From positions 1 through 64,000 of the forward strand of contig JACDOC010000004.1 in NCBI GenBank assembly GCA_017656295.1: a stretch of DNA of 64,000 bases, given 5' to 3'. Within the stretch, counting starts at the first letter, position 1; each line of letters begins with the position of its first letter. The translations under genes and the position numbers were made by a program. The notes beneath the pieces are model-generated. The model was not told the DNA's origin and did no database searches. It worked only from the letters and a program-made list of their open reading frames with translations. The DNA comes from Bacillus sp. (in: firmicutes) (lineage in GTDB: Bacteria > Bacillota > Bacilli > Bacillales > JACDOC01). Positions 25,036 to 33,567 of the stretch are shown here, in pieces.

Positions 25036-25470
25036 GTATCTTCCTCCTTTTGTTAATTACTATTCAATGAATAATATTTTGAAAAATACATTTTCTAATC
25101 TATCAAATCTAAATACTGGTGGCAAGAAAGAATTTTCCTCACAAAAACGATTGTACGTATTATACGTACACGAATCCCCCTTTTTATCTGCAAATATTTT
25201 TGGCGTTAATAAGCATCATAAACGTTAAAGTGATTGATGTTAAAAGATTTATTCATATATCATCATTTTTTAATAAACTGCAAAAAATTTTTTCTACTAA
25301 TCCGATTGTACGTCGGGAAATGATATTAAAATATTATTCATAAAATTATTATTTTTCTATAAATCATCCATCTGTTCTCGTTCATTTAACGAACTGTACT
25401 AATCAAGGGAGTTATTTCTGTAAATAACAACAAATTGAAAGGATTATATTTGCTATTTACCAATGAAAAA
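25036..25470. other. alsT upstream region with a strong palindrome
   Basis: No gene is supported; short frames here lack ribosome binding sites. The region should hold the alsT promoter. GTACGTAT, one T, then ATACGTAC at 25153-25169 is a perfect inverted repeat of the size of a dimeric regulator site. A second small hairpin (CCGA/TCGG) is near 25303-25317. Confidence 0.55.
25153..25169. promoter_or_regulatory. 17-bp palindrome upstream of alsT, possible operator
   Basis: GTACGTAT and ATACGTAC flank a single T, giving a perfect palindrome about 120 nt before the alsT start. The regulator is not known to me. Confidence 0.45.
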
Positions 25471-25492
25471 ACCACCTACACGTGTAGGTGGT
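25471..25492 (-). terminator. terminator of parEC
   Basis: ACCACCTACACGTGTAGGTGGT is a perfect 22-bp palindrome. On the minus strand it is followed by TTTTTCATTGG. It lies just behind the parC stop at 25498. Confidence 0.85.
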
Positions 25493-25497
25493 CGGAT

Positions 25498-27924
25498 TTA
25501 TTCTTCTGTTGGTAGGACAATATAGGAATCCACTACCGGTCCACTTTCTTCTGCGTCAATGACAAATGATCCATTTGAATATCGGTCATTATAACGCATA
25601 TTTGCAATTTGAACGGCCTCTGTTACTCCTTGCTCCGTCCGAATGATGACGGTGTCTCTTTCTTGAACAATCTCCATTCTGGCAATAAAATGCGGATTTG
25701 TTTTTAGTTCTCGTAAAAGAACGAGGCCACGTTTGGCACGAGAAGATGGTTCAAGTTCGGTAATTTTCATTTTCTTTACTGCCCCACGATGGGTGGCAAT
25801 GAAAATAGCTTCACTCGTATCATCAATAATTTTACCGCTTACGACATAATCTCCGTCTTTTAAGTTGATTCCTTTTACTCCTGCTGCACGAGCTCCGACA
25901 AGGTTTATTTCTTGTTCTGAAAAGCGTAAACCATATCCTTTATAGGTAACGAGTAGAACATCTTTCATACCGTCGGTTAAGTGGACATCAATAACTTCGT
26001 CGTCTCCTTTTAAATTGATTGCAACAAGCGGGCGTGAATATCGTTGGGCTTTATATTGTGATAGCTCGGTTTTCTTTGTCATCCCGTTTTTCGTAATAAA
26101 TAATACATATTGATGATCGACAAATTCTTTTACTGGAATCGCTTGAATGATTTGCTCGTCACGGTCAATTGGGATAATGTTTGCGATATGTTGCCCCATA
26201 TCTTTCCAACGAATTTCTGGTAATTCATGTACAGGACAATATAAGTAGTTTCCTTTATTCGTAAACAACAACAGAACATCGGTAGTGTTCATTTCGAATT
26301 GACTGAGCAGGCGGTCCGTGTCCTTCATCGCTAAGTCTTGACCGTTAGAAGCTGTATAAGAACGGAGGCTTGTCCGTTTTACATATCCATCTTTCGTTAC
26401 CGTGACGATCACATCTTCGCTTGCAACAAGTACTTCTAAGTTAATTTTTAATTCTTCGATTTCGTTTTCGATCACTGTTCGACGTTCATCGGCAAATGAT
26501 TTCTTCACTTGTTTTAGTTCTGCTTTAATTACTTGCATCAGTTTTTTTTCACTTTCTAAGATGGCCGTAAGCTCGTTAATTTTTTTCGCAAGGTCTTCCG
26601 CTTCTTTTCTCAGAGCCGTAATATCTGTGTTCGTTAATCGGTATAACTGTAACGAAACGATCGCTTCCGCTTGTGGTTCCGTAAACTCAAATTTTACCAT
26701 TAAGTTTTGTTTAGCATCTTTTTTATCTTTAGACTGACGAATGGTCGCGATCACGTCATCTAAAATGGAAAGGGCGCGCATTAAACCAGCTACAATATGC
26801 TCGCGTTCTTGCGCTTTTTTTAATTCGTATTGGGAACGACGGGTCACAACCTCTTTTCGATGTTCAATATAGGCATCAAGTAAACCGGTAAGTCCCATTA
26901 ATTTTGGGCGGCGACGATGGATGGCAACCATATTAAAGTTATAAGAAATTTGTAGGTCACTATTTTTATACAAGTAGTTTAATACGCCGCTTGCATCGGC
27001 GCCCTTTTTTAATTCCACGACAATACGTAAACCACTTCGATCGGTTTCATCTCTAACTTCCGCAATTCCTTCTACTTTTCGATCAATACGAAATTCATCA
27101 ATTTTCTTTACTAAGTTCGCTTTATTCACTTCATACGGAATTTCTGTGATCACAATTTGTTCGCGGCCCCCGCGAATCGACTCAATTTCCGCTTTACCTC
27201 GCACCACAATTTTTCCTTTTCCGGTCTCGTACGCTTTTTTAATTCCGTCAATTCCTTGAATAATTCCACCTGTTGGGAAGTCTGGACCTTTAATAACTTC
27301 CATTAATTCTTCGACGGTACAATTCGGATGTTCAATCCGCATAATGGTCGCATCAATGACTTCCCCTAAATTGTGGGGAGGAATGTCTGTTGCGTAACCT
27401 GCTGAAATTCCTGTGGAACCGTTCACTAATAAGTTTGGAAAGCTCGCCGGAAGAACGGTCGGTTCGTTGGTTGTATCGTCAAAGTTTGGCACAAAGTCGA
27501 CCGTTTGTTTGTCAATGTCACTTAATAGAGCACTCGCGATACTGGAAAGTCGTGCTTCGGTATAACGCATGGCAGCGGGAGGATCTCCGTCGATACTTCC
27601 GTTGTTCCCGTGCATCTCTACTAACACATTTCGGATTTTCCAATATTGGCTCATCCGAACCATCGCGTCATAAACAGATGAATCTCCATGTGGATGAAAA
27701 TTTCCGATAACATTACCAACTGTTTTTGCTGCTTTACGAAAACCTTTCTCGTGTGTGTTTCCATCCAAATGCATGGCATATAAAATTCGGCGTTGTACCG
27801 GCTTTAGCCCGTCTCTTGCATCAGGTAAGGCCCGATCTTGAATAATGTATTTACTGTAGCGTCCGAAGCGGTCGCCAATGACTTCTTCGAGCGGTAAATC
27901 TTGAAAGCGTTCTGTTGCTGTCAT
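25498..27924 (-). CDS. parC: DNA topoisomerase IV subunit A
   Basis: The protein has 808 residues. The N-terminal breakage-reunion domain shows IIQDRALPDARDGLKPVQRR, the HPHGDSSVYDAMVRMSQYW region around residues 77-95, and the catalytic Tyr near residue 121 in AAMRYTEARLS. The residues where quinolone resistance usually arises are Ser82 and Asp86, which look wild type. The C-terminal half has beta-pinwheel blades (TKDGYVKRTSLRSY, TKNGMTKKTELSQY). It lacks the GyrA box QRRGGKG, which supports ParC over GyrA. It follows parE by 4 nt, and together they form the heterotetramer that decatenates daughter chromosomes. Confidence 0.96.
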   Translation of the reverse strand: MTATERFQDLPLEEVIGDRFGRYSKYIIQDRALPDARDGLKPVQRRILYAMHLDGNTHEKGFRKAAKTVGNVIGNFHPHGDSSVYDAMVRMSQYWKIRNVLVEMHGNNGSIDGDPPAAMRYTEARLSSIASALLSDIDKQTVDFVPNFDDTTNEPTVLPASFPNLLVNGSTGISAGYATDIPPHNLGEVIDATIMRIEHPNCTVEELMEVIKGPDFPTGGIIQGIDGIKKAYETGKGKIVVRGKAEIESIRGGREQIVITEIPYEVNKANLVKKIDEFRIDRKVEGIAEVRDETDRSGLRIVVELKKGADASGVLNYLYKNSDLQISYNFNMVAIHRRRPKLMGLTGLLDAYIEHRKEVVTRRSQYELKKAQEREHIVAGLMRALSILDDVIATIRQSKDKKDAKQNLMVKFEFTEPQAEAIVSLQLYRLTNTDITALRKEAEDLAKKINELTAILESEKKLMQVIKAELKQVKKSFADERRTVIENEIEELKINLEVLVASEDVIVTVTKDGYVKRTSLRSYTASNGQDLAMKDTDRLLSQFEMNTTDVLLLFTNKGNYLYCPVHELPEIRWKDMGQHIANIIPIDRDEQIIQAIPVKEFVDHQYVLFITKNGMTKKTELSQYKAQRYSRPLVAINLKGDDEVIDVHLTDGMKDVLLVTYKGYGLRFSEQEINLVGARAAGVKGINLKDGDYVVSGKIIDDTSEAIFIATHRGAVKKMKITELEPSSRAKRGLVLLRELKTNPHFIARMEIVQERDTVIIRTEQGVTEAVQIANMRYNDRYSNGSFVIDAEESGPVVDSYIVLPTEE

Positions 27925-27928
27925 TCAA

Positions 27929-29905
27929 TTATTCCTCCTCTGCGACCGTTATATTTTCGTTTTCTAAAATGTTTCCGTCTTCTTCTAATCCGAAGGCGAC
28001 GTTATTTTCAATCCACCGGCGTCGTGGTTCGACTTTATCACCCATTAACGTTGTTACCCGTTTGTCGGCTCGGGCCGCATCATCGATTCGAACACGAATA
28101 AGCGTTCTTGTTTCTGGATTCATCGTCGTTTCCCACAATTGGTCGGCATTCATTTCACCAAGACCTTTGTAGCGCTGAACGATATACCCTTTGCCCACTT
28201 TTTTGATTGCTTGTTGGAGCTCTTTTTCCGTCCAAGCATATTCAATCACTTCTTTCCGTCCTGTTCCTTTACTAACTTTATATAAAGGTGGTAAGGCGAT
28301 GTATACCTTTCCGGCATCGATCAGCGGCCTCATGTAACGATAGAAGAATGTGAGCAATAACACTTGAATGTGAGCACCATCTGTATCCGCGTCAGTCATT
28401 ATAATGACTTTATCGTAATTACAATCATCTAGATTAAATTCAGGACCGACTCCAGCCCCAATGGCATGAATAATCGTATTGATTTCCTCGTTTTTCAAAA
28501 TGTCTTGCATTTTCGCTTTTTCTGTATTAATCACTTTTCCTCGAAGTGGTAAAACCGCTTGGAAGCGACGATCCCGTCCTTGTTTTGCAGAACCGCCAGC
28601 GGAATCCCCCTCGACTAAATACAGTTCATTTTTTTTCGGATTGCGTGATTGAGCCGGAGTTAATTTGCCAGATAGAATACTCTCTGACCGTTTTTTCTTC
28701 TTGCCCGTACGAGCTTCTTCCCGCGCTTTACGTGCTGCTTCTCGCGCTTGAGCGGCTTTAATGGCTTTTTTGATTAATAGATTGGCGATATCCGGATTTT
28801 CCTCTAAAAAGTAGGCTAAATGTTCCGACACCACCGCATCGACCGCTGATCGGGCTTCACTTGTTCCGAGTTTTCCTTTTGTCTGTCCTTCAAATTGTAA
28901 CAGACCTTCAGGAATTCGAACGGAAACGATTGCTGACAATCCTTCCCGAATGTCGGTACCTTCTAAGTTTTTATCGCGGTCTTTGAGTAACTGAACTTTT
29001 CGAGCGTATTCGTTGACCACTCGAGTCATCGCTGTTTTAGCACCAGCTTCATGAGTTCCGCCATCTTTCGTACGGACGTTGTTTACAAACGAAAGAACGT
29101 TTTCCGAAAACCCATCGTTAAATTGAAACGCAAATTCCACCTCAATATCGTTTTGAACCCCTTCAAAGAACACGACGGGATGAAGCGCGTCTTTTCCTTC
29201 ATTTAAATATTGAACAAATGCTTCAATTCCGTTTTCATAATGAAACACATCTTTCTCGTCATGCCGTTCATCATGAATTTCAATTTTCAATCCTTTTAAT
29301 AAGAAAGCGGATTCCCTTAACCGCTCGCATAACGTATCATAATTGAACGTTGTGGTCGAAAACATCGTAGGATCAGGTTTAAAATGTACCTTCGTACCTG
29401 TTTGATTGGTTTTTCCGATTTTTTCTAGCGTGGTTACTGGTTTTCCGCCGTTTTCAAATCGTTGCTCATAAATGAACCCATCGCGTTTTATCGTGACGAC
29501 TAACCATTCCGATAGAGCATTGACGACAGATGCACCGACTCCGTGTAACCCTCCACTCGTTTTATAGCCGCCTTGTCCAAATTTTCCGCCAGCGTGCAAT
29601 ACGGTAAAAATGACTTCAGGCGTCGGCTTTCCTAACTTATGCATGCCCGTTGGCATACCTCGTCCTTTATCTTCTACCGAAATACTATTGTCTTTATGTA
29701 TTTTTACAATGATGTGGTCTCCATATCCAGCTAAAGCTTCATCCACCGCGTTATCGACAATCTCATACACTAGATGGTGTAAACCGCGGGCATCCGTCGA
29801 TCCGATATACATACCAGGTCGTTTTCGGACCGCTTCTAATCCTTCTAATACTTGAATCGCATCATCATTATATTCTAGTAGTTGTTTCTTATTCGACACA
29901 CTCAT
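27929..29905 (-). CDS. parE: DNA topoisomerase IV subunit B
   Basis: The protein has about 658 residues. I chose the ATG at 29905 (MSVSNKKQLLEYNDDAIQVL); the GTG two codons further in has better spacing from AAAGGGG and is also possible. The GHKL ATPase domain has YEIVDNAVDEALAGYGDHI and GRGMPTGMHK, then GGYKTSGGLHGVGASVVNAL. The TOPRIM domain has YLVEGDSAGGSAKQGRDRRF and MTDADTDGAHIQVLLLTFFY. The C-terminus has QRYKGLGEMNADQLWETTMN. Sequence is very close to Bacillus subtilis ParE. The stop is separated from the parC start by 4 nt, so the two subunits are made from one message. Confidence 0.96.
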   Translation of the reverse strand: MSVSNKKQLLEYNDDAIQVLEGLEAVRKRPGMYIGSTDARGLHHLVYEIVDNAVDEALAGYGDHIIVKIHKDNSISVEDKGRGMPTGMHKLGKPTPEVIFTVLHAGGKFGQGGYKTSGGLHGVGASVVNALSEWLVVTIKRDGFIYEQRFENGGKPVTTLEKIGKTNQTGTKVHFKPDPTMFSTTTFNYDTLCERLRESAFLLKGLKIEIHDERHDEKDVFHYENGIEAFVQYLNEGKDALHPVVFFEGVQNDIEVEFAFQFNDGFSENVLSFVNNVRTKDGGTHEAGAKTAMTRVVNEYARKVQLLKDRDKNLEGTDIREGLSAIVSVRIPEGLLQFEGQTKGKLGTSEARSAVDAVVSEHLAYFLEENPDIANLLIKKAIKAAQAREAARKAREEARTGKKKKRSESILSGKLTPAQSRNPKKNELYLVEGDSAGGSAKQGRDRRFQAVLPLRGKVINTEKAKMQDILKNEEINTIIHAIGAGVGPEFNLDDCNYDKVIIMTDADTDGAHIQVLLLTFFYRYMRPLIDAGKVYIALPPLYKVSKGTGRKEVIEYAWTEKELQQAIKKVGKGYIVQRYKGLGEMNADQLWETTMNPETRTLIRVRIDDAARADKRVTTLMGDKVEPRRRWIENNVAFGLEEDGNILENENITVAEEE

Positions 29906-30048
29906 TCCCCTTTCGTACTTACACACAGCAGTTGTATTGTACCATAAAGTTTTTTTAGCCTGTAACTAAAGAACGTATGTTCGTATTATTTATTGTATGT
30001 ACTGATTTCTAATTCGTCCAGCGTTTTTTAGGTGTCCATTCAAAGAAA

Positions 30049-30077
30049 AAGCAAACGAGGAGAGCGCTCGTTTGCTT
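30049..30077 (-). terminator. terminator downstream of yneT
   Basis: AAGCAAACGAG, a 7-nt loop and CTCGTTTGCTT form an 11-bp stem followed on the minus strand by TTTTCTTTG. It separates yneT from parE. Confidence 0.8.
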
Positions 30078-30083
30078 GATTCA

Positions 30084-30497
30084 TTATTTGGTTAGCGCAT
30101 GTTCAACTTTAATGCACCGATCCATGATGACCGTGTACCCTTTTGCCTTTAACCGATGAAACGTTTCCTCATGCACGACCCCAAGCTGCGCCCAAAACAC
30201 ATCTGCGTCAATCTGTTCAAATTCCTCAGCGATTTGAGGTAAAAATTCGGAACGCCGAAAAATGTTAACGATATCCACATGTCCTTCAATATCTTTTAAG
30301 GAAGGAACGGCTTTGACACCAAGAACGGTATCTACGTTTGGATTCACCGGAATAATTTCATATCCTGCCTCTTGCATAGCTTTGGCAATCATATACGAAG
30401 TACGTTCAGGATTATCGCTTAATCCAACGACAGCGATTCGTTTCGCTTTTTTTAAGATTTGACCGATTTCTTCACGACTAGGATTTTGGATAGACAT
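30084..30497 (-). CDS. yneT: CoA-binding domain protein (YneT-like)
   Basis: The protein has 137 residues from the ATG at 30497, chosen for GGAGGTG 6 nt before it. It is a Rossmann-like CoA-binding domain: RIAVVGLSDNPERTSYMIAK and AGYEIIPVNPNVDTVLGVKA, then VDIVNIFRRSEFLPQIAEEF. C-terminal residues include HEETFHRLKAKGYTVIMDRC with the conserved MDRCIKVE ending. Members are related to the first domain of succinyl-CoA synthetase alpha subunits and probably bind CoA or a CoA-thioester, with no established reaction. It is next to parE as in Bacillus subtilis. Confidence 0.88.
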   Translation of the reverse strand: MSIQNPSREEIGQILKKAKRIAVVGLSDNPERTSYMIAKAMQEAGYEIIPVNPNVDTVLGVKAVPSLKDIEGHVDIVNIFRRSEFLPQIAEEFEQIDADVFWAQLGVVHEETFHRLKAKGYTVIMDRCIKVEHALTK

Positions 30498-30523
30498 TTT
30501 GGACACCTCCATATACCATTTCG

Positions 30524-31840
30524 CTATTTTTCACTAATCTCCTTCTTTTCATACGATTTTCGATGAAACAATCGCTTCAATCGTGGAGTTTGTTCCATTA
30601 ACATAGCGAGAACTGTTCCAAAAATCAACCCATTGTTCAAAAAGGCCGGAAACAAGACGGGCATATCACGGAATGCCTCGGCAGGCACAAACATAACTCC
30701 TACACCAGCAAGAAGTGAGACACCGATAATGAATAAGGCTCGATCTTGATTTGCCTCTTTTTTTAATTCATGAAAGGCTAATCCGATCATTTTTGTAAAA
30801 ATGACGAACGTAACGGCATAGCCGACAGGGGATGGTATTGCACTTAACACATTCATGACGAACGGAACCATACTTACGAAAACGAGTAACCCACATCCTA
30901 AAATAAATGGACGTAATTGTTGTACGTTTGTGGTGGAAACAAAGCCTGCAGCTCCGGATATTGGTACTGGGCCAATCGCTGACAAAAAGCCACCAATCAT
31001 TTGATTGATACCCGCAGTCCATCCTGCTTGTCGGTCTCGTTGACTGTTCTTACTTGTTAAAGGAACCACTTCTTCCATGACCCGAATAGATGCCATCATA
31101 TTGGTCGCTAACAGAAGCGTAACAAAAATGGCTGTGACAATAGAGCCAATGTCAAACAGCGGAGGGCCAAACACAAATATTTCCGGTAATCGTATGCTAG
31201 CTTGTTCAGTAGAAGGAATTGCTGGAGCTTCCCCTAACCAAACAAATAACAACCAACCAATCACTAAACTGAATAGAATAGAAAACTGGCGAATCCAAAA
31301 AATGGAGTGTTGTGCGAAATAAAAGGTTAATAAGACAATAGTCATACTCCCAATAGACACGGTCCAACTCATTTTGCCTGTCGTTGTGATTCCCAACATA
31401 CCGTTCATAAAGGAACCGCTTAACTGAAGAATTAACAACATCAAATACACAAAAGTGACGGTCGGTGTAAACCATTTTTTTAGTCGTTCCATCCAACCAA
31501 GGACACTAAACAAAATGAATACGATCCCACTTACAATTAACGCACCTTGAAGAGCTTGTAACGTCGTGGTTGCAGAATCATATACCGTCCCGATAAATGA
31601 AGCATAGACCGCAAAAACTCCCCACCAAATCCCAGCTGGTCCTTCATTGATTGGTAATCGATGCCCTATTATTCCTTGAAGTATACCGGCTACTCCTAAC
31701 AAAAACATCGTCCGTTGAATAAAGGTCGCTGTTTCCCCAGGCGACAAACCATACAGTTCACTTACAGCAATCGGAGCAACAATCGAACTGGCTAACATAA
31801 ACGCCATCCATTGGATAGCGGAAATCATCGTTCGTCCCAT
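30524..31840 (-). CDS. uracil/xanthine permease family protein, YwdJ-like
   Basis: The protein has 438 residues and about twelve membrane segments of the nucleobase-cation symporter 2 (UraA/XanP) family. It includes AIQWMAFMLASSIVAPIAVS, INEGPAGIWWGVFAVYASF and the QMIGGFLSAIGPVPISGAAG block close to the substrate-binding helix. The latter matches the family's conserved NGG/GxxP region only loosely. YwdJ of Bacillus subtilis is the closest match by memory and has no confirmed substrate. It is 26 nt upstream of yneT on the same strand, so the two may be co-transcribed. Confidence 0.82.
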   Translation of the reverse strand: MGRTMISAIQWMAFMLASSIVAPIAVSELYGLSPGETATFIQRTMFLLGVAGILQGIIGHRLPINEGPAGIWWGVFAVYASFIGTVYDSATTTLQALQGALIVSGIVFILFSVLGWMERLKKWFTPTVTFVYLMLLILQLSGSFMNGMLGITTTGKMSWTVSIGSMTIVLLTFYFAQHSIFWIRQFSILFSLVIGWLLFVWLGEAPAIPSTEQASIRLPEIFVFGPPLFDIGSIVTAIFVTLLLATNMMASIRVMEEVVPLTSKNSQRDRQAGWTAGINQMIGGFLSAIGPVPISGAAGFVSTTNVQQLRPFILGCGLLVFVSMVPFVMNVLSAIPSPVGYAVTFVIFTKMIGLAFHELKKEANQDRALFIIGVSLLAGVGVMFVPAEAFRDMPVLFPAFLNNGLIFGTVLAMLMEQTPRLKRLFHRKSYEKKEISEK

Positions 31841-32127
31841 ATAAACTTCCTTTCTATATATATGAATCTACTAACTTTACGCTGTAATTATTCCGTACCC
31901 CTACTTTTTCCAGATAACAAACTTTATTTTACGGAAAATTCCCTTGTATTTTCAATGGGTACCGATAAAAATAAACGAAAAGACCGATAAAGGAGTGAGG
32001 GCATTGGTGGTTAGTTGAACAAATTAGACTTTTACAGGGCCCCCAACTTCTGCTTTGTTTCACTTAGAATAGTGAGGTGACGGCTACAGCCACGAAAAGG
32101 AAATGATAAAAAACTAAAATAAAAAAT
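31841..32127. other. intergenic region with no recognised gene
   Basis: About 290 nt without a supported gene. It holds the promoter of the permease gene on the minus strand. The stretch around 32036-32100 is more GC-rich than its surroundings and contains an AGGGCCCCC segment; I do not recognise it. Confidence 0.5.
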
Positions 32128-32148
32128 GGTCCTTAATTAGAAAGGACC
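32128..32148 (-). terminator. terminator overlapping the stop of the gene at 32133-32609
   Basis: On the minus strand GGTCCTT, a 7-nt loop and AAGGACC are followed by ATTTTTTATTTT. The 5' arm covers the last codons of the gene. Confidence 0.8.
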
Positions 32149-32609
32149 TGAAGAATAAATGGTTTCAGCCATGTGGAATCGATTTGATACATATAACTTG
32201 TATTTGTAGTTGACATGATCGCCCCTTGAAATGTTTCGACATCGTACCATAAATAAAATTGTTCAGACGAACCATCATGAAACGTTACTCGTACCATATA
32301 ATCAGCGGATTCCACGTCAACAATACCTGGTAGTTGAACTTGATGAGCCAATATGTTGACAAAATGGTTAAACACCGTAGGCTGAGCTTGATGGAATGCC
32401 ATTTTCAAATGGACATCTTGAAAAGTTTCACCGACTTGATAAAACGCCAATTCCTTCATCCGTTTCCCGTTCCATTCTACAGCATCGGTACGGGTGGGAC
32501 TGGTTGGTAGGTCTATCACTGTATGCTGGTTATACTCCAATGACTGATGGGAACAACCGTAGTAAAGGCATGATAAGATAACAATGAACCAATAAATGAG
32601 ATGGCGCAT
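32133..32609 (-). CDS. hypothetical secreted or lipid-anchored protein
   Basis: The protein has 158 residues from the ATG at 32609, with GGAGG 7 nt upstream. The N-terminus RHLIYWFIVILSCLYYGCSH is a hydrophobic signal whose last Cys could be lipid modified, although the residue at -3 (Tyr) is unusual for a lipobox. The mature region is acidic with a beta-rich centre (VDVESADYMVRVTFHDGSSE, QFYLWYDVETFQGAIM). I know no family. It lies between a purine-type permease and an ABM-Nudix gene, all on the minus strand but each with its own apparent boundary. Confidence 0.65.
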   Translation of the reverse strand: MRHLIYWFIVILSCLYYGCSHQSLEYNQHTVIDLPTSPTRTDAVEWNGKRMKELAFYQVGETFQDVHLKMAFHQAQPTVFNHFVNILAHQVQLPGIVDVESADYMVRVTFHDGSSEQFYLWYDVETFQGAIMSTTNTSYMYQIDSTWLKPFILQVLSN

Positions 32610-32680
32610 TTCATTTCCTCCCACCCCTCCTTCTATCGTGATAGACGAAATGGAGGGAAAAACGTTTCAATATGCATCCG

Positions 32681-33436
32681 TTATTTTTCATCATCGCTTG
32701 TAAACCAATGTTCCAGCAATTGAAAAGGACGAAGTTGATACGCTGTATAAGTGACCCCTTTTTTTCGGTAGGCGTCTAGTACCCGCTTCTTCAAGTGTGG
32801 GCGAGTTACCCATTGATCGATGTTGGATTCATCGATTTTTACAAACCGAACATCCATGGTTTCACCATCATGCGTACGTAATTCTCCCGAAAGATATTTT
32901 CCAAAGAATGTGACACAAAAGACATTTTTTGTCACATTTTGATAGATAGCACTAATCCCTTCTACTTTTATATGTACTCCTGTTTCTTCCAATACCTCTC
33001 GTTTCAATGCTTCCATCAATGTCTCGCCAGGTTCAACGACACCTCCAGGGAGTTCATAAGTATCATTGCGGTGGACATTTTTTACGAATAAAACCTCCCC
33101 TTTCTGGTTGGTGATGTATCCTGTGACGGACACATAATGTTTTGGTAATGGAAAACTCGTTGAAATCCATGTATCAACATCTACTTTTTCAACATATGTA
33201 GAATTGACTTTCTGATGATTGATATTTTGTTGAACAAGTTCTTCAATTGTTTCATAAACCTCTTTAGTTGGGTAAGACCACATACTCATGAATTGATTAC
33301 GCCCATCATTTTCCCATATTCCTATGCATTCTGCTCCATGTTTTAATTGATCGGGAACCAAAAAAGTATAAAAAAAATCAATAAACTGATCATAATGATC
33401 TGGACAAATATGGTATGTTTTTCTTACAACAAACAT
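32681..33436 (-). CDS. ABM/NIPSNAP-like domain fused to a Nudix hydrolase
   Basis: The protein has 251 residues. The first ~95 residues look like a dimeric alpha/beta-barrel domain of the antibiotic biosynthesis monooxygenase or NIPSNAP kind (VRKTYHICPDHYDQFIDFFY, IGIWENDGRNQFMSMWSYP). Residues ~100-240 are a Nudix domain with the box GGVVEPGETLMEALKREVLE followed by ETGVHI, which carries the full G-x5-E-x7-RE-x2-EE-x-G pattern. A C-terminal helical tail follows. The substrate of the Nudix part is unknown. GGGGTGG precedes the ATG. Standalone members of both families are common, while the fusion is less familiar to me. Confidence 0.8.
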   Translation of the reverse strand: MFVVRKTYHICPDHYDQFIDFFYTFLVPDQLKHGAECIGIWENDGRNQFMSMWSYPTKEVYETIEELVQQNINHQKVNSTYVEKVDVDTWISTSFPLPKHYVSVTGYITNQKGEVLFVKNVHRNDTYELPGGVVEPGETLMEALKREVLEETGVHIKVEGISAIYQNVTKNVFCVTFFGKYLSGELRTHDGETMDVRFVKIDESNIDQWVTRPHLKKRVLDAYRKKGVTYTAYQLRPFQLLEHWFTSDDEK

Positions 33437-33567
33437 TCTACCACCCCTTTTCCATCAATATCCAATTATACCATAGCTCTTATTTAAATATATTTTAGAT
33501 TCATAGAAAGAAACACTAAGTAGATATGTTAAATTAATAACTAGTGATAAAAAGAAGGTGAAACATC

